From NCBI GenBank assembly GCA_012862575.1, contig BLSF01000009.1, positions 310,001-374,000 of the forward strand: a stretch of DNA of 64,000 nucleotides. The letters are read 5' to 3'. The notes under the pieces are model-generated. The model saw only the letters and a program-made list of their open reading frames with translations. It ran no database searches and had not been told where the DNA came from. The first letter of the stretch is position 1; the number at the start of each line of letters is the position of its first letter. Source of the stretch: Parietichytrium sp. I65-24A. Taxonomy: Eukaryota; Sar; Bigyra; Thraustochytrida; Thraustochytriidae. Shown one piece after another: positions 11,301-20,735 of the stretch. The position numbers and the translations under genes were made by a program.

Positions 11301-12828
11301 CGCACAATAGTCGAAATGAACTAACCACTGGCTCGCCATGTCTGTTGCCCTCAAACCACACCGTGTCGACAGCATCGGCAAAGTGGAGCTTGCACCAGCT
11401 GTGCTTTCCTGCTTGCAAAGGCACTGACCGCCATTCCGAGTCTTTTAGCCGCCATTGTAGACATGCGCCTTGCAACAAAGCGCTTCGATCAACGGGTTGA
11501 ATCGAGGGATAGTCAACGCTATGAAAGGTTGCGACGTAAATTAAGTTCAAGTCTTCCCCAAGACGTTCTCGGCATGTCATCCGCAGTCGTTGTAAGAGCC
11601 CTTTTTCGGCGACTTTCTCCAAAAAATGCTTCTCCAGGTTCTCGCGCAGCTGAGCAACGCTGTCTTCTGCGCTCATTAAGCGAATCTCCTCGTGTTCGCG
11701 TGAACGCTCGTCTTCCAAAGCCCAAGCGTCACGATACTCAGTTTTTGATGCTGCGTCTTCCTGAGTGCTTTGCTGTATCTCCAAACCTTGCTTACGTATC
11801 TCCTCGTTCCAAGCCAGATTTAGAGCTTTGCTGCACTTATCATTTTCTGTCATACACCTATATTCTTCCAATTTCGAGTTATCCAGTTGTCGGAGAAGCT
11901 CAGCATAAGCATCTTCTTCTTTCATATGAGCTCGACTGCATACTTCGTCAGCTTTCTCTTTCGCAACAAACACTGTCAAATCTTTGGACAATCTGTCTTG
12001 GGCTTCCATCTGCATAATCTCCTCTTCTGGAGTTTGGCGGGTTGGGGTCAAAGACGTGTTTGTTTTGAGTTTGATGCTTCCTAAAGACTTGTTGCACTCA
12101 GTGGAATTCACTGGAGATGTTTGTGAAGCTTCTCCTTCAACATCGGGCACTGTCTCTTCATCGGGCGTTTCACTCGGACCGAGAGCATCGCATTTGATTA
12201 CTGTCTGGTCAGCGGAAGGCGGCCTCACTTCCGCAGGGGCGTCCTCGATTCTGTGCCCCTTTTCGTGTGCCATTGGCTTGTGGTCGTGGCTTGCACATCT
12301 AGAAAATGCTCGTAATACAGGGTCCGCTGTCGCACTAATTTTGTCACAAAGCTGCTCCTCTTCTGCCTTTTGAGCACACTCTGGATGAGGTGCCTCCGCC
12401 TGCGACTGCAACACCTCCTCCTCCTCCTCCTCCTCCTTGCGCAATATAGTGTTCCACGAAGACGCGAGTTGATCTTCGTGGATCATTTCTTCCATTTCTG
12501 CTTTCATTGACAGATCGTTGAGCTCCAGAACGTATTTCCTCGCGCGTGAAAGGAATCGTTGCAAAACATCGTTTGCGCTGTTGAGAATTGGTTGCCAGTC
12601 GTGCGAGCCTTTGGCACTCTCCACTTGCGTAAGCTGCGTTCGCAAATTTGCCCTGAGGTGCTTCATCATGGTCTTTTCGATTCTCGCGACCTGCTTCCGC
12701 CCCTTCGAATAAGCGCCCTTCTTGCGCGGCAGCTGCTCCCTTAACATGATCCATTCTTGCTCTCCAACTTGGCTCTGCAGGCTCTGCATGCCTTCACCTG
12801 GTCTCTGCCGCTTTCTCGAGCCTCTCAT
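8326..12828 (-). CDS. Large IQ-motif protein with C2-like and TPR-like regions
   Basis: 1,500-aa single-exon protein, start ATG in a good context (AACC before it). The order seen is as follows. An N-terminal charged, coiled-coil-prone region with a Glu run (near residues 131-138) is followed by a Glu/Lys-rich helical stretch to about 420. Two regions that read like C2 beta-sandwiches lie at about 428-540 and 589-691, with an IQ-type helix near 713-736. A WW-like aromatic patch (GWYFYADF) lies near 750-770, and a helical repeat region resembling TPR at about 1046-1126. A C-terminal tail has several IQ motifs (IQRAFRSFRAK near 1185, IQAAFRNYLVLKR near 1322, IQKVARGWLVR near 1375). IQ motifs bind calmodulin or EF-hand light chains. 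It is convergent with the dynein gene (228 bp apart). A flagellar or cytoskeletal scaffold is an inference; I recognise no named orthologue. Confidence 0.85.
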   Translation of the reverse strand: MRGSRKRQRPGEGMQSLQSQVGEQEWIMLREQLPRKKGAYSKGRKQVARIEKTMMKHLRANLRTQLTQVESAKGSHDWQPILNSANDVLQRFLSRARKYVLELNDLSMKAEMEEMIHEDQLASSWNTILRKEEEEEEEVLQSQAEAPHPECAQKAEEEQLCDKISATADPVLRAFSRCASHDHKPMAHEKGHRIEDAPAEVRPPSADQTVIKCDALGPSETPDEETVPDVEGEASQTSPVNSTECNKSLGSIKLKTNTSLTPTRQTPEEEIMQMEAQDRLSKDLTVFVAKEKADEVCSRAHMKEEDAYAELLRQLDNSKLEEYRCMTENDKCSKALNLAWNEEIRKQGLEIQQSTQEDAASKTEYRDAWALEDERSREHEEIRLMSAEDSVAQLRENLEKHFLEKVAEKGLLQRLRMTCRERLGEDLNLIYVATFHSVDYPSIQPVDRSALLQGACLQWRLKDSEWRSVPLQAGKHSWCKLHFADAVDTVWFEGNRHGEPVVSSFRLLCGDRILGEGYYDFASLKSSASGSKQVNLYLRPLVEEEISSQELAMARPDSQSQEFSAHAKTFWDKTCSDFVARQTSQNSRRFAEEYKIQIQDLKLPQSANLKISISGSQTKQLDSAHHMFETSVRGPANFRFSRGQDMLVVTVTKEPSGAELSSAWIPAADFGANRVQWCNLLGQRVGIEMRWIPATQAERQQLLEKEERRNLVATNAKILQSTRIAQRLFRLTLSKKRCKRAAAFVHGIPTENGWYFYADFRMGRCFYAHHDTPDLLYAEHSKEMRQYLKEFEKQRKLRKAQNLLSALKALGENCTNPSLRITRAKMIISTPNLLTPDDLSWAVGALEAANKAKPLRDSALISLATGQYQLWFLHRFSHVACMEDSLENWKQIFSAQEIVWSEWSIVNVRSCVLALSASGQRKLAIAQLQRFMEFSRLTSSQEMADDVVELLSALLILNKKPRKAMREILGVLRIENNDRPKIKAIEPDLLFAIAFIMEILAQAPKSKTSTHREFEDAKENAFLVFKKMVNRNCGAIRIQEHRSAEDWWNDPSTWTLYALRLYQRKEYLYAATYFQQAITRGMSLHATTLLNFADALIISGDKQAAVSIVLSSLPEISEDFANFRSQLTFFAANAREGFFKLKVLKTSARFAALRASRLAKLISRTWSDWKMNHALQKERKQCSAMVIQRAFRSFRAKMAVQRMKLKMESVMALQRRIFARNLFDLKSLAFDEWSELTRKTKAARAHLQRRLFGALKSSFLEWRKLSRASVLRLNFAASRLQRFWRAIVLCRQAEEHHIARTAEQAKREFFTVFFRDAKAAKSIQAAFRNYLVLKRMQGSKEIVLEFLRLNVTRMQAFFRSRLNRFKFLKKKQNAVLIQKVARGWLVRSQAKGWFVDHFRAAARQFVERLSPRSPPNSRLAKLRARAIQNAVQLPVPKGLKITKHKPKKRLPPLSGKISSAMIGSASVQAGYVLHTKPIHGIDTRIEQRSGHMLPKLRLEH
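12414..12436 (-). repeat. (GAG)n trinucleotide run inside the IQ gene
   Basis: A near-perfect CTC/GAG run encodes the Glu run of the IQ-motif protein. It keeps frame, as expected for a coding microsatellite prone to length variation by whole codons. Confidence 0.85.
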
Positions 12829-13674
12829 GGTTTCCGTCTTCGCGATACTCTCCTGGCATCAGAGTGACGAACTGCTCAAACCGGTCTAACGCGCCATGCT
12901 TTGCTTGCCTGCAGCTCTCGCAGGCGAATAAATGTGACTACAACGCAACGCGGAGCTGTGCGCTGGTAGACACCCCGGCTCCTCTGTGGGAACGTGCAAT
13001 CCCTGTGCTCGCCAGTGAGTGAACTAATCCCTGCAAATATTCGCGCGCTTGCTTATGTGCGCTTGGCTTCTCTTCGGCGTTCGCACTGTCTCGCAACAGG
13101 TCTTCCAACTCAAAGACAAAGCCATTGGCAAATGCAAATATTTTTTACTCTCGCATCTCGCAAAGAATTGCAAAGCAGGTGGTTACGTCGAACTTCTAGT
13201 GATCCTTTACCGCCACGCGCTATGTGATTGATCCGTTCGCAGGTGTCACCATCCTATCGTATCGGCTGTGTGTACCAGTAAGCCGTGCTGCGGGAGGCCG
13301 AAATTCGCACATGCATTTCTTTTTGGAGTGTGTTGTGCTGACGTCACTTTTGATTCGCACACGAGTTTCTATCTTGGAAGGAATGTGGAATTTGGAGCTC
13401 TGAGAAGACCAGGCTATACTATCTATCCTTCCTTTCCTCCAAATCTGCCAGAGATCTCGGTCGCTGACTCCTGCAACGCACAAACTTCCCGCGAGACCAG
13501 CGTCTTCCCCTGTGTACCCTCCTGTCAGTCACTTGCGCATCCACGTCCACGCAAACCAGAACGTCCACTTGACTTTGAGAGAGATACACTAGCCGAGCGG
13601 CTGCTTGTTGGAAGAAGGCGAGTCTGCAAAGCCGTTGCTTTAGGGCCCGCCGCAGAGCCGTAGCTGAGTTTCGA
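12829..13674. promoter_or_regulatory. Divergent intergenic region between the IQ and HDHD2 genes
   Basis: 846 bp between two head-to-head start codons, so it must hold both promoters and 5' UTRs. No TATA box, CCAAT box or other core element stands out. Only short, unsupported open frames are present. Confidence 0.5.
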
Positions 13675-14493
13675 ATGGAAGGGCTGAAGAATGTTCGCGC
13701 GGTGCTGCTGGATCTGAACGGAACGTTGCACGTCGGCGATCGTGCGGTGGGAAACTCCGTGCAGGCTCTCTCGAAATTGAAGAGCCACTCGATTCCTGCA
13801 AGGTTCGCGTCTAATACTTCAAAAGAAGGGCGCGAAGCTCTGTTGCGGCGCACTGAGAAAGCCGGGCTCGGGGAGTTTGTGTCACGAGACGCGACGATCA
13901 CTTCGCTGGTTGCTGCAGCGTCGGAGATACGAGAACGAGGGTTGAAAAAGCCTTACATGCTCCTCTCCCCATCAGCGCTATCTGATTTCGATGTGGAAAC
14001 AAGCTTGGATGCAGGCGACTGCGACTGCGTGGTGGTTGGGCTCGCTCCGGAAGAGTTCAGGTACGAGCGGATGTCCGAGGCGTTCAGAATTTTGCGGAAA
14101 GGTGGCGCACTGGTGGCAGCGCACAAGGGCCGATATCTTGCGAGGGAAGATGGAGAGTTGGATATTGGTCCCGGGGCTTTCGTGACCGCATTAGAATACT
14201 CTGCCGGGGTTGAGGCACTAGTTGTGGGTAAACCTTCGGAGCAATTCTTTGATCGAGCGCTACAGTTGTTTGAGATACCTGGGCTGCAAAGGCATGAGGT
14301 TGCTATGGTCGGAGACGATGTTCGCGACGACTGCTTAGCTGCTCAAGAATTGGGCTTCTTCTCAGTTCTGGTGAAAACCGGCAAATATAGAGACGGCGAT
14401 GAAACTTGCTATGGTACCCAGCCCAATCTCGTTGTTGAGGACGTGAACAGCTTTGTGGATATGCTATTAGCGAGTAAAGAGGCCACCAGTTAG
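13675..14493 (+). CDS. HDHD2: HAD-superfamily hydrolase-like protein, HDHD2 type
   Basis: 272 aa, close to the roughly 260 aa of the HDHD2 family. HAD class IIA (NagD-like) fold with cap domain. Motif I reads LLDLNGTL, with nucleophile Asp13 but Asn at residue 15, where active HAD phosphatases have the acid/base Asp. Motif II is the SNTS near residues 43-46. The motif III Lys lies in VVGKP (about 183-187), and motif IV is GDDVRDD (about 209-215). The body motifs GLAPEEF, GPGAFVTALEY and KTGKYR match the family as known. Human HDHD2 also lacks the second Asp (DLSGT), so the change is a family trait, and a true phosphatase activity is uncertain. The start ATG is the first in frame. Divergent from the IQ gene. 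Confidence 0.92.
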   Translation: MEGLKNVRAVLLDLNGTLHVGDRAVGNSVQALSKLKSHSIPARFASNTSKEGREALLRRTEKAGLGEFVSRDATITSLVAAASEIRERGLKKPYMLLSPSALSDFDVETSLDAGDCDCVVVGLAPEEFRYERMSEAFRILRKGGALVAAHKGRYLAREDGELDIGPGAFVTALEYSAGVEALVVGKPSEQFFDRALQLFEIPGLQRHEVAMVGDDVRDDCLAAQELGFFSVLVKTGKYRDGDETCYGTQPNLVVEDVNSFVDMLLASKEATS

Positions 14494-14846
14494 TTAGCCG
14501 AGGGCTGGCCTGTAACCGAGACAACTAGCCTCGATTTTGATTTCTCAGCCCACTTGCAAAGAGCGAGACGTCAATACAGTCGGTGATCGATGTTTCTGCT
14601 GTATCGTGATTGGTGAAAACGTCATGCGAGATGTAATAGGGTATGAGCTTGTATACTTTTTCTAATTATTTTTCTAATTCTTATCCCACTCTGATGCTCG
14701 CCATTCATTCGTATGCAATGGCGTGCACTTGGCGACATTTCGGGATTGCTTGACGGACATCTTTTCCTTGCGCCGTCCGTAACCATCCGACCGGTTTGTG
14801 CGATTTTGTTCTGAATCTGTCCGCCATCTTGAGACAAATCTTGCGG
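14494..14846. other. Convergent 3' intergenic region
   Basis: 353 bp between the ends of the HDHD2 gene and the serine/arginine-rich gene. It is AT-richer than its flanks (for example around 14,655-14,690) and would hold both 3' UTRs and poly(A) sites. I see no further gene. Confidence 0.5.
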
Positions 14847-15635
14847 TTAATTATCACTCAGCTTCGAGCCTTTTCCAGAGCCTTTTCCTGACAACTCTCT
14901 CAATATTGCTCCGCTGTCTTTTGATATACTGTTTGATCGCATTAGCGCTCCGCGGGTTTTAGCAGTGAGCTTCATTGACCCTTGAGATCCCTTGGAGCTA
15001 GATGTTTTGGCGTCAGATGGATCGGCTGACCGCGCGACTAGCACTTTTGGCTCTTGAACACGCTCACCAGAGGCGGACGGTGCAACCTCCTCTTCCTCAT
15101 TATCCAATTGGCCTGAATTTGCCCTCTTCATTGCGCTTTTGGTTCTAATGCTCATGTGGTTCATGCCGAGCTTTTCAATGCCATTCACAACGCTCTCAGT
15201 AACAGAAGCGATGATGTTTTTGCTCGAAGATCCCATTCTTTGAAATGACGAACGTCGCTCGGGTGAAGCGACAGCAGCTGCAATTGCAGCGGAGTCGGTG
15301 TTTGAGGCATTCAATTCTCCGGTCAAGATTCTACTGTTGCGCCGCATCACCGTCTGGGCGTTCTTATGCAACAACTTTGTAGCTTCTCGGTCTTTTTGCT
15401 TGAACATCTCCAGCTCCTCTCTCATGAGCTCTTGAGAGCTGCGACGTCTCATCATTACTTCATCTGGCATGCCACTGAAACTAGTCCTCACCTTCGACGC
15501 CCTGCGGCCGGACTGTATTGATGTGCTGCTCAAGGTCTTTTGCGTCTTTGGCTCATTGGCGAGGTGGTCCAAGCTCAGTCGCGGAATAGGAAGCTCCTCC
15601 TCTGCATCGCCCCCTTTGCTTTCTACCTGCGACAT
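14847..15635 (-). CDS. Serine/arginine-rich hypothetical protein with repeated basophilic kinase sites
   Basis: 262 aa, single exon, ATG with A at -3. I do not recognise it. It is low in hydrophobic residues, with no membrane segment and probably mostly disordered. There is a short helical stretch at about 70-90 (REELEMFKQKDREATKLLHK). R-x-x-S or R-R-x-S type sequences recur: RRASK, RRRSS, RRNS, ERRSS, KRANS, MRSNS. This is the pattern of AGC/CaM-kinase substrates. An acidic patch (DNEEEEV) lies near 177-183, and the end is Gly/Lys/Ser-rich (GKGSGKGSK). Coding nature is inferred from the long open frame and clean start; function is unknown. Confidence 0.7.
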   Translation of the reverse strand: MSQVESKGGDAEEELPIPRLSLDHLANEPKTQKTLSSTSIQSGRRASKVRTSFSGMPDEVMMRRRSSQELMREELEMFKQKDREATKLLHKNAQTVMRRNSRILTGELNASNTDSAAIAAAVASPERRSSFQRMGSSSKNIIASVTESVVNGIEKLGMNHMSIRTKSAMKRANSGQLDNEEEEVAPSASGERVQEPKVLVARSADPSDAKTSSSKGSQGSMKLTAKTRGALMRSNSISKDSGAILRELSGKGSGKGSKLSDN

Positions 15636-17742
15636 CTTCCCTTCCTCCGTATGCGCGCCCGAGACCGAAGCACGTCAACCCAGCCCCGTTTTCCTCGTGC
15701 ACCTCAAGCACGGTTTCCTGTTGCGCGACAGCCTCTGCTGCTCTCCTCAAGCACTGCACTGCGAGCTGGTGCTTTCGACTCTGCGTTTTCCGCTTCCGGC
15801 TTCCGCAGCAACTCTGCTGAGCTCTCTCAGAGAGGCTGCAAAGCGAATTTGCACGGGCTACTAGGCATGCGAAACCGACCTCAATTTCCCAGCTTAGGAC
15901 TCAGGTACCGACCGCTGCCTACGACGTCCCTTGCTTGTCGGAATTGCAGTAGATCCTCTTTCTGCTTTCGCTGCTTCTGTTGCTTCTGCTGCTGATGCTC
16001 TAGTCACTAGTCGCTACTCCCCAGTCAGGAGCAACGACTGCCCGGGGTGTAAGCTTAGCGCGGACCGAGCTCAAGTCTTCTTTCTAAATTGATTTATTCT
16101 GAATGCTGATGATCGACTCTATGGTGCCGTGCTTTAGGCGCGAGCCTTTCTTCCATCAAGAATCCATGCCAACATAAACAAAGACAAGAGCTCCCCTTCT
16201 TTTTACAATTGCAATTGCTATAATTGTTGCAATTGCAATTGCATTTGCATTTGCTTCTGCCTTGTTTTCTTAAGCAGCGCGATGAATACGAGGGTAGCTT
16301 GGGCCAACGAAAACGCCCTCTTGTTTGTGAAGTGCTGTTGCTTATTTCAAAGTTTTGGCTTCGCAGAGAACGCAAAGAGGTATGAAGTTGTTCTCTCAGT
16401 CTCTCCCAACTGACTGGGCCGGGCAAACTTTGTCAGAGTCTTAGTGTTTAGTATGATGGAGCTCTACAGTGCGAAACGGACAAATCCGCACCTGGCGTGA
16501 AACGGCGACAGGCTCAAAACGCTGTGTGTGAGAGAGAGAGAGAGAGTAAACAAAGTAGATAAATAACTGTTCTGTAAATAAAGTTTAGTGGAATTGAAGC
16601 AAAGGAAAGAAAGGATTTGGAGGGTTTCGGAATGTTTCGGATAATTTAGCTCGTTGTGAATCTGCACGCCAAACTAATTTGAACAGTTGATTGACATTGT
16701 GAAGCAAGGTTTTGGTTTTTGGAAAAAAGGAATAAATACAAAAGGAAAACAGTATGAATGATGAATATCTTTCAGCCTCTAGGCTTGAGAAAGAAAGGGA
16801 AGGGCGTTCCTCCGCGGAGAAGGAAGGAGAACGAAGATCGCTTTGAAGAATTGTGCGAGTGGAACCGGGAACGGAAGGGCTGCCTTCTTGTACCGGGATC
16901 TGTGTGAAGACTTTGGAGTGGCGAGCTCTACTTTTAGGGCGAGCGATGTGTGATGCAAGCGAGGTGATGGAGAGTGACGGGAACTGCTGGAACAACCTTT
17001 TGGTATTGCGTTTGCCATTCTTCATTCTAAGTAGATCCGGTGTGACCGTGAACACTGGGTTATAAGGCGGCGTGGAAGTACTGCGGCCACCCTTTACTCC
17101 GCACAGCTTCGCATTTGGACATGAATGGACGATAAAGGCAAATGTCTAACCCTAGTGAAGACCAAGAAGGCGAGCCAAATGTGTCCCTCGACGAGATACC
17201 AGCTGTCCATTTTCTTTTGCGCGAGTTCGGCCTCCTACTTTTAGAAGCTCGCACAGGTGTGTTTAGTGCCGCGCCAAAGTAGAGAAGCTTCTATTGAGCC
17301 TTCAGGCAAAACTGCTTCAAGCTGCTCTTGTTGGCCAATGTGTGGGACGACTCCAACAAATTGCTTGGTGTCGCGGCCCAGTAGTCAAGCCTTTTGGAGC
17401 AGCCGAAGTTGCAAGCGGTTGTTGGCCAATGCCAGTGTGTGGGTGCCTCAACGCTTAGAATACATTTTCACCACTGTGAAGAGAGTTAAGTGAACCACAT
17501 TTGCGAAGGCTGCAAATGTTTCTTTGTTGTAAAATTGAGAAAGAGCGACAGCAAGTCAAGACTAGCTCTTGGATCAGGCCAAGTCGGGTGCGATAATTTC
17601 GTCAGCAAACAAGAACACCATGAAATGCCATCTAAATGTTTTTGAAGACTTGACCCATATTTCCAATTTTTATCATAAAAAAGATAGTAGTATTGTAAAA
17701 GGCAGTGGTGGCAAAGAAAAAGAGGCACGGATCCATTGCCCT
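15636..17742. other. 2.1-kb intergenic region with simple repeats
   Basis: Between two minus-strand genes. It contains CAATTG-type repeats at about 16,205-16,250, an (AG)n run at about 16,530-16,546 and purine-rich DNA. A minus-strand open frame at 16,585-17,022 (ATG start) would give about 145 aa rich in Ser/Arg/Phe. It has no recognisable domain, and I do not count it as a gene. Confidence 0.4.
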
Positions 17743-18423
17743 TCACTCTTTGCTGTAGCCAAGCTTGAGCGAGACATATTGAGGATGATCGCAGTTTGGA
17801 TTCCCAGGAATTAAAGGGGTTGGGTCTAATCGCATTGGTGGCCCGAGCCACATTGCCCTGCCCATGTGGTCTTCCACGCAATTCACAGTAAGCGGATGGA
17901 ATAGAATTGCATTCTCTCCGCGACGAAGCATCATGAACGACATGGCGTGCGGAAGGTATTCGAAAGGAACCCACACTTCGTAAGATCCCACAGGGTGTGG
18001 CCCGATCGGGTTGTAGTTGACAGGCCAAGCTGATTCGTTCAGCCCAGGAAGTATGTCCGGCGTCACGCCAGCAGTCACGACAACAAACTCCTTGCGCTTC
18101 ACTGCGTCTACGAGCTCGCGACGAAGCCGCTCGGCATCGGCGACGGCATTCTTGTTGTTTTGGTAAAAGTACACATGAAAATGATACTCCTTGATCTGCT
18201 TGTCATCGTAGAAACGCGCAGACCCCGGGACCGGATCAGGGAGCGCGTGTGTTGAGATGTACAGCGCCCCACCAGTTGGGTCATACGGCTCGTCACGCGC
18301 CAGTTTTGTGGCCCATGTTCTATTTCCGCCGCTTTGACTCGCCAAGCTGGTGATGTCTTTTCCTGCAACCAAGTGCGCCGCCAGCGCCACCAGTGCGAGC
18401 GCCGCTCTCAACCGGCAAAGCAT
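17743..18423 (-). CDS. Secreted DOPA 4,5-dioxygenase-like protein
   Basis: 226 aa from the first ATG; an in-frame TTG 15 bp further out is not a credible eukaryotic start. Residues 1-20 form a signal peptide (short basic start, then an Ala/Leu/Val-rich core). The mature part matches the DOPA 4,5-dioxygenase family (extradiol ring cleavage of catechols, known from fungal and plant betalamic-type chemistry). Its features are YHFHVYF with His81 and His83, NPIGPHPVGSYEVWVP with His143, FHPLT with His176 and EDH with His186. These histidines are the candidates for metal binding. There is a possible N-glycosylation site near residue 34 (NRT). The family is usually cytosolic in fungi and bacteria, so the leader is notable. 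The real substrate cannot be read from sequence. Confidence 0.85.
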   Translation of the reverse strand: MLCRLRAALALVALAAHLVAGKDITSLASQSGGNRTWATKLARDEPYDPTGGALYISTHALPDPVPGSARFYDDKQIKEYHFHVYFYQNNKNAVADAERLRRELVDAVKRKEFVVVTAGVTPDILPGLNESAWPVNYNPIGPHPVGSYEVWVPFEYLPHAMSFMMLRRGENAILFHPLTVNCVEDHMGRAMWLGPPMRLDPTPLIPGNPNCDHPQYVSLKLGYSKE

Positions 18424-19336
18424 ACCGCTTATCTGCAACGCTTCCTCGTGCTGCGACCAGGTCTTTCCAATGCCTCTGCCGCTCCGTAGTTTCAGGATGT
18501 TTCAGGTTTGCCCGAGATGATCTCCTCGATGAAAAGTATGAAAAGATTCGCTTTGACTACTTTGGCTTTTAGCTCTTTTAGCTAAGCAAGCTCTCTCTGT
18601 CACAACGACGTGTAGGCTTACTCTACAGTTCTGGTACCGGTACAGACAGAGTACCACAGGTATCATTGTGTGTATCATCGACCATTGTCAGAAACGCTCA
18701 GAAACCACGTGAAGCAAGTTGTTTGGGAACAGGCAGTCGGTTTGGCTATGTTCATGTCCGAAAAGCAAGTTGAAAGCTAGTCGCGCAGACTGGGAACTTC
18801 ACTCTCGCTGCGTCGAAGAAAACATCGAGAGCAATCATCGCGGCTAGCGATTGTTCCTGAGCTCCTCTGAGCTCGGCGAATTGGTCGAATTTGGCGAGTT
18901 CCGCGGGATGCGAACACATGCGAGCGCCTACGAAAAAGGCCTTGCCAGTGTCGCGCCCCCGCAAAGACTCCATTGGCTGGGGCCCTTGTGAGTATGCTAT
19001 GCACGCCATCTCGGCCAATGGGAAATTGTTTTTATCCGAGGTCGGAACTCATGAAGCTCTCTCCGAACGAGAGTGAAGTTCTACCGGAGAGCTTTGATTA
19101 AAACTAGTTAGTACTGTCCTTACCTGCCTTTGGTGAGAGAGGGTGAGACAGGAAACTTCCCGAGTCGAGACATCTCGACCGATCATGTTTGCATCTCGGA
19201 AGTAATTTGGTCTCCGGGGGAGAAAAGCTGGACTCTGCTTGTATGGCGCTTTAAGGATCTCGTTTGATCGAAAAGAGATGGCAAGACCAGCCATGGTTTT
19301 CCTCTATCAACTCAACTGAGCCTCCCATTGCGGGTT

Positions 19337-19666
19337 TCACATTCTCTGCTCCACAGCTATGAATCGCGATTCCCTCAGCCCACGGTGATTCAAGCCCCGC
19401 TTTCGCGTGACAGTCCTCGGTGATGGTGTTTGAAAGTGGACTGCGTTTGCAATCTTCGGCGCGCCCTTGTAGTTCTGACAGGCACGCAATGAGTTATCTT
19501 CTATTGGAAGTGAAAGAATCTCGAGATACTGCTGCAGAGTTGGATCAAGGCAAAACTTTGAACAAGAGAGGACGTCGCTGAACAGAACGACTGCGAATCC
19601 TAACCGTGCGAATGAGCAAGTGCCGAGCAACGCCTTTAGCTCATCCTGGTCCTCCAGCTCCAACAT
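19337..19666 (-). CDS. Possible small hypothetical protein
   Basis: 109-aa open frame from an ATG. It has an acidic N-terminus, a hydrophobic centre (ARLGFAVVLFSDVLSC) and a basic C-terminus. There is no known domain, no neighbour it belongs with and no splice signals that extend it. It could be chance; listed because it lies in a long gap and its first 70 residues have ordinary protein composition. Confidence 0.25.
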   Translation of the reverse strand: MLELEDQDELKALLGTCSFARLGFAVVLFSDVLSCSKFCLDPTLQQYLEILSLPIEDNSLRACQNYKGAPKIANAVHFQTPSPRTVTRKRGLNHRGLRESRFIAVEQRM

Positions 19667-20686
19667 TGTGTCGTTTCTCGTCTGATCGCTCACCTAATTG
19701 AGTATGCTCGGTCCTTCAGGTCGAGAGACCATTTCTGCACCTCGGGACAGGAACGGGGCGCCCCGCCCTGGCTCGTACGCTGAGTCGGCGTCGATGGCAG
19801 GTGCTCGATTAGCGATATCTGCTTCGCGTTTCTCACCATCTCCAGAATCGTTGCCAAAGGCCCGTCCATTGACGATGTGGTTCATTTTCCCTCAAAGTTT
19901 ACACGCATTACTCAACGAGTCGAAAGTGTGGACCATTTCGTTTCAATGAAACTGCTGGGTGCTCGATCCTAAAGTCTTCATCTCTTCAGAGCCGACCCGA
20001 CAATGGAAATTGAACTGGCTGGCTCTAGACTCGCAAGTATTTGCATTCACGCGCACCCACTACAGTGCGGCTGTTGTGGGGTCGTGTTGTTTCGCAATGT
20101 TTCGCACACAGTTGGGGGCCATGGGAGCGGTCGCCACAGGATAGACGTATAGACGCAGCCGAAGCGAAGCCTCTCGAGCTACGACTCTTCGGCGTCAGTC
20201 AGTCAGTCACATCATGTCACATCTGACACATCTGACTGTGAATTCCGAGCAACTGGAATTTGGAAAGTCTGCAAGTTGCGACATGAAACCTTGCCACGAT
20301 GACGTCATTTAGAGCTTTCCATGCAGTGGAGTAGATGAATGACGCCATGCGCACTCACTACTCGCGGTTATTAAGCGCGCACCTAAAACGTAACGCGTAA
20401 CACGTTACCTACTTCCCGCGACTTGCTATTCGCCAACCATCGCCACTAGCTCCTGGCCAGAGAGGAGTCTATATTCACAGCCTACCCAGTCTCGAAATAC
20501 GAGAAAGAAATGCCTTAAATTTACAGTTAGTTGCCCGTCGTCAAGTAATCGATTCATTTCATTGATTGATGGATTGACTGTGATTCAATTTCACATCAAA
20601 ATGAACATTCAACATCAACAATGAATGTACAATAATAATAGACAGTGAAATCGATCTCACGAAACTGACTAATTTTTGGATTGGCG

Positions 20687-20735
20687 TACTCAGTACTCAG
20701 TACTCAGTACTCAGTACTCAGTACTCAGTACTCGG
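20687..20735. repeat. TACTCAG heptamer tandem repeat
   Basis: Six perfect copies of the 7-bp unit TACTCAG (20,687-20,728) followed by one variant (TACTCGG). Because GTAC is palindromic, each junction reads the same on both strands. The same heptamer occurs in short arrays elsewhere in the window. Confidence 0.95.

Noticed and set aside
16094-16426. 110-codon minus-strand frame with a Cys/Asn/Lys run
   Set aside because: The run comes from a CAATTG simple repeat; no domain.
16585-17022. 145-codon minus-strand frame from an ATG
   Set aside because: Ser/Arg/Phe-rich without a domain, in a purine-rich low-complexity stretch; kept only as a note in the intergenic entry.
20687-20735. Direct repeats considered as a CRISPR array
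   Set aside because: Head-to-tail 7-bp units without spacers in a eukaryotic genome; a microsatellite.
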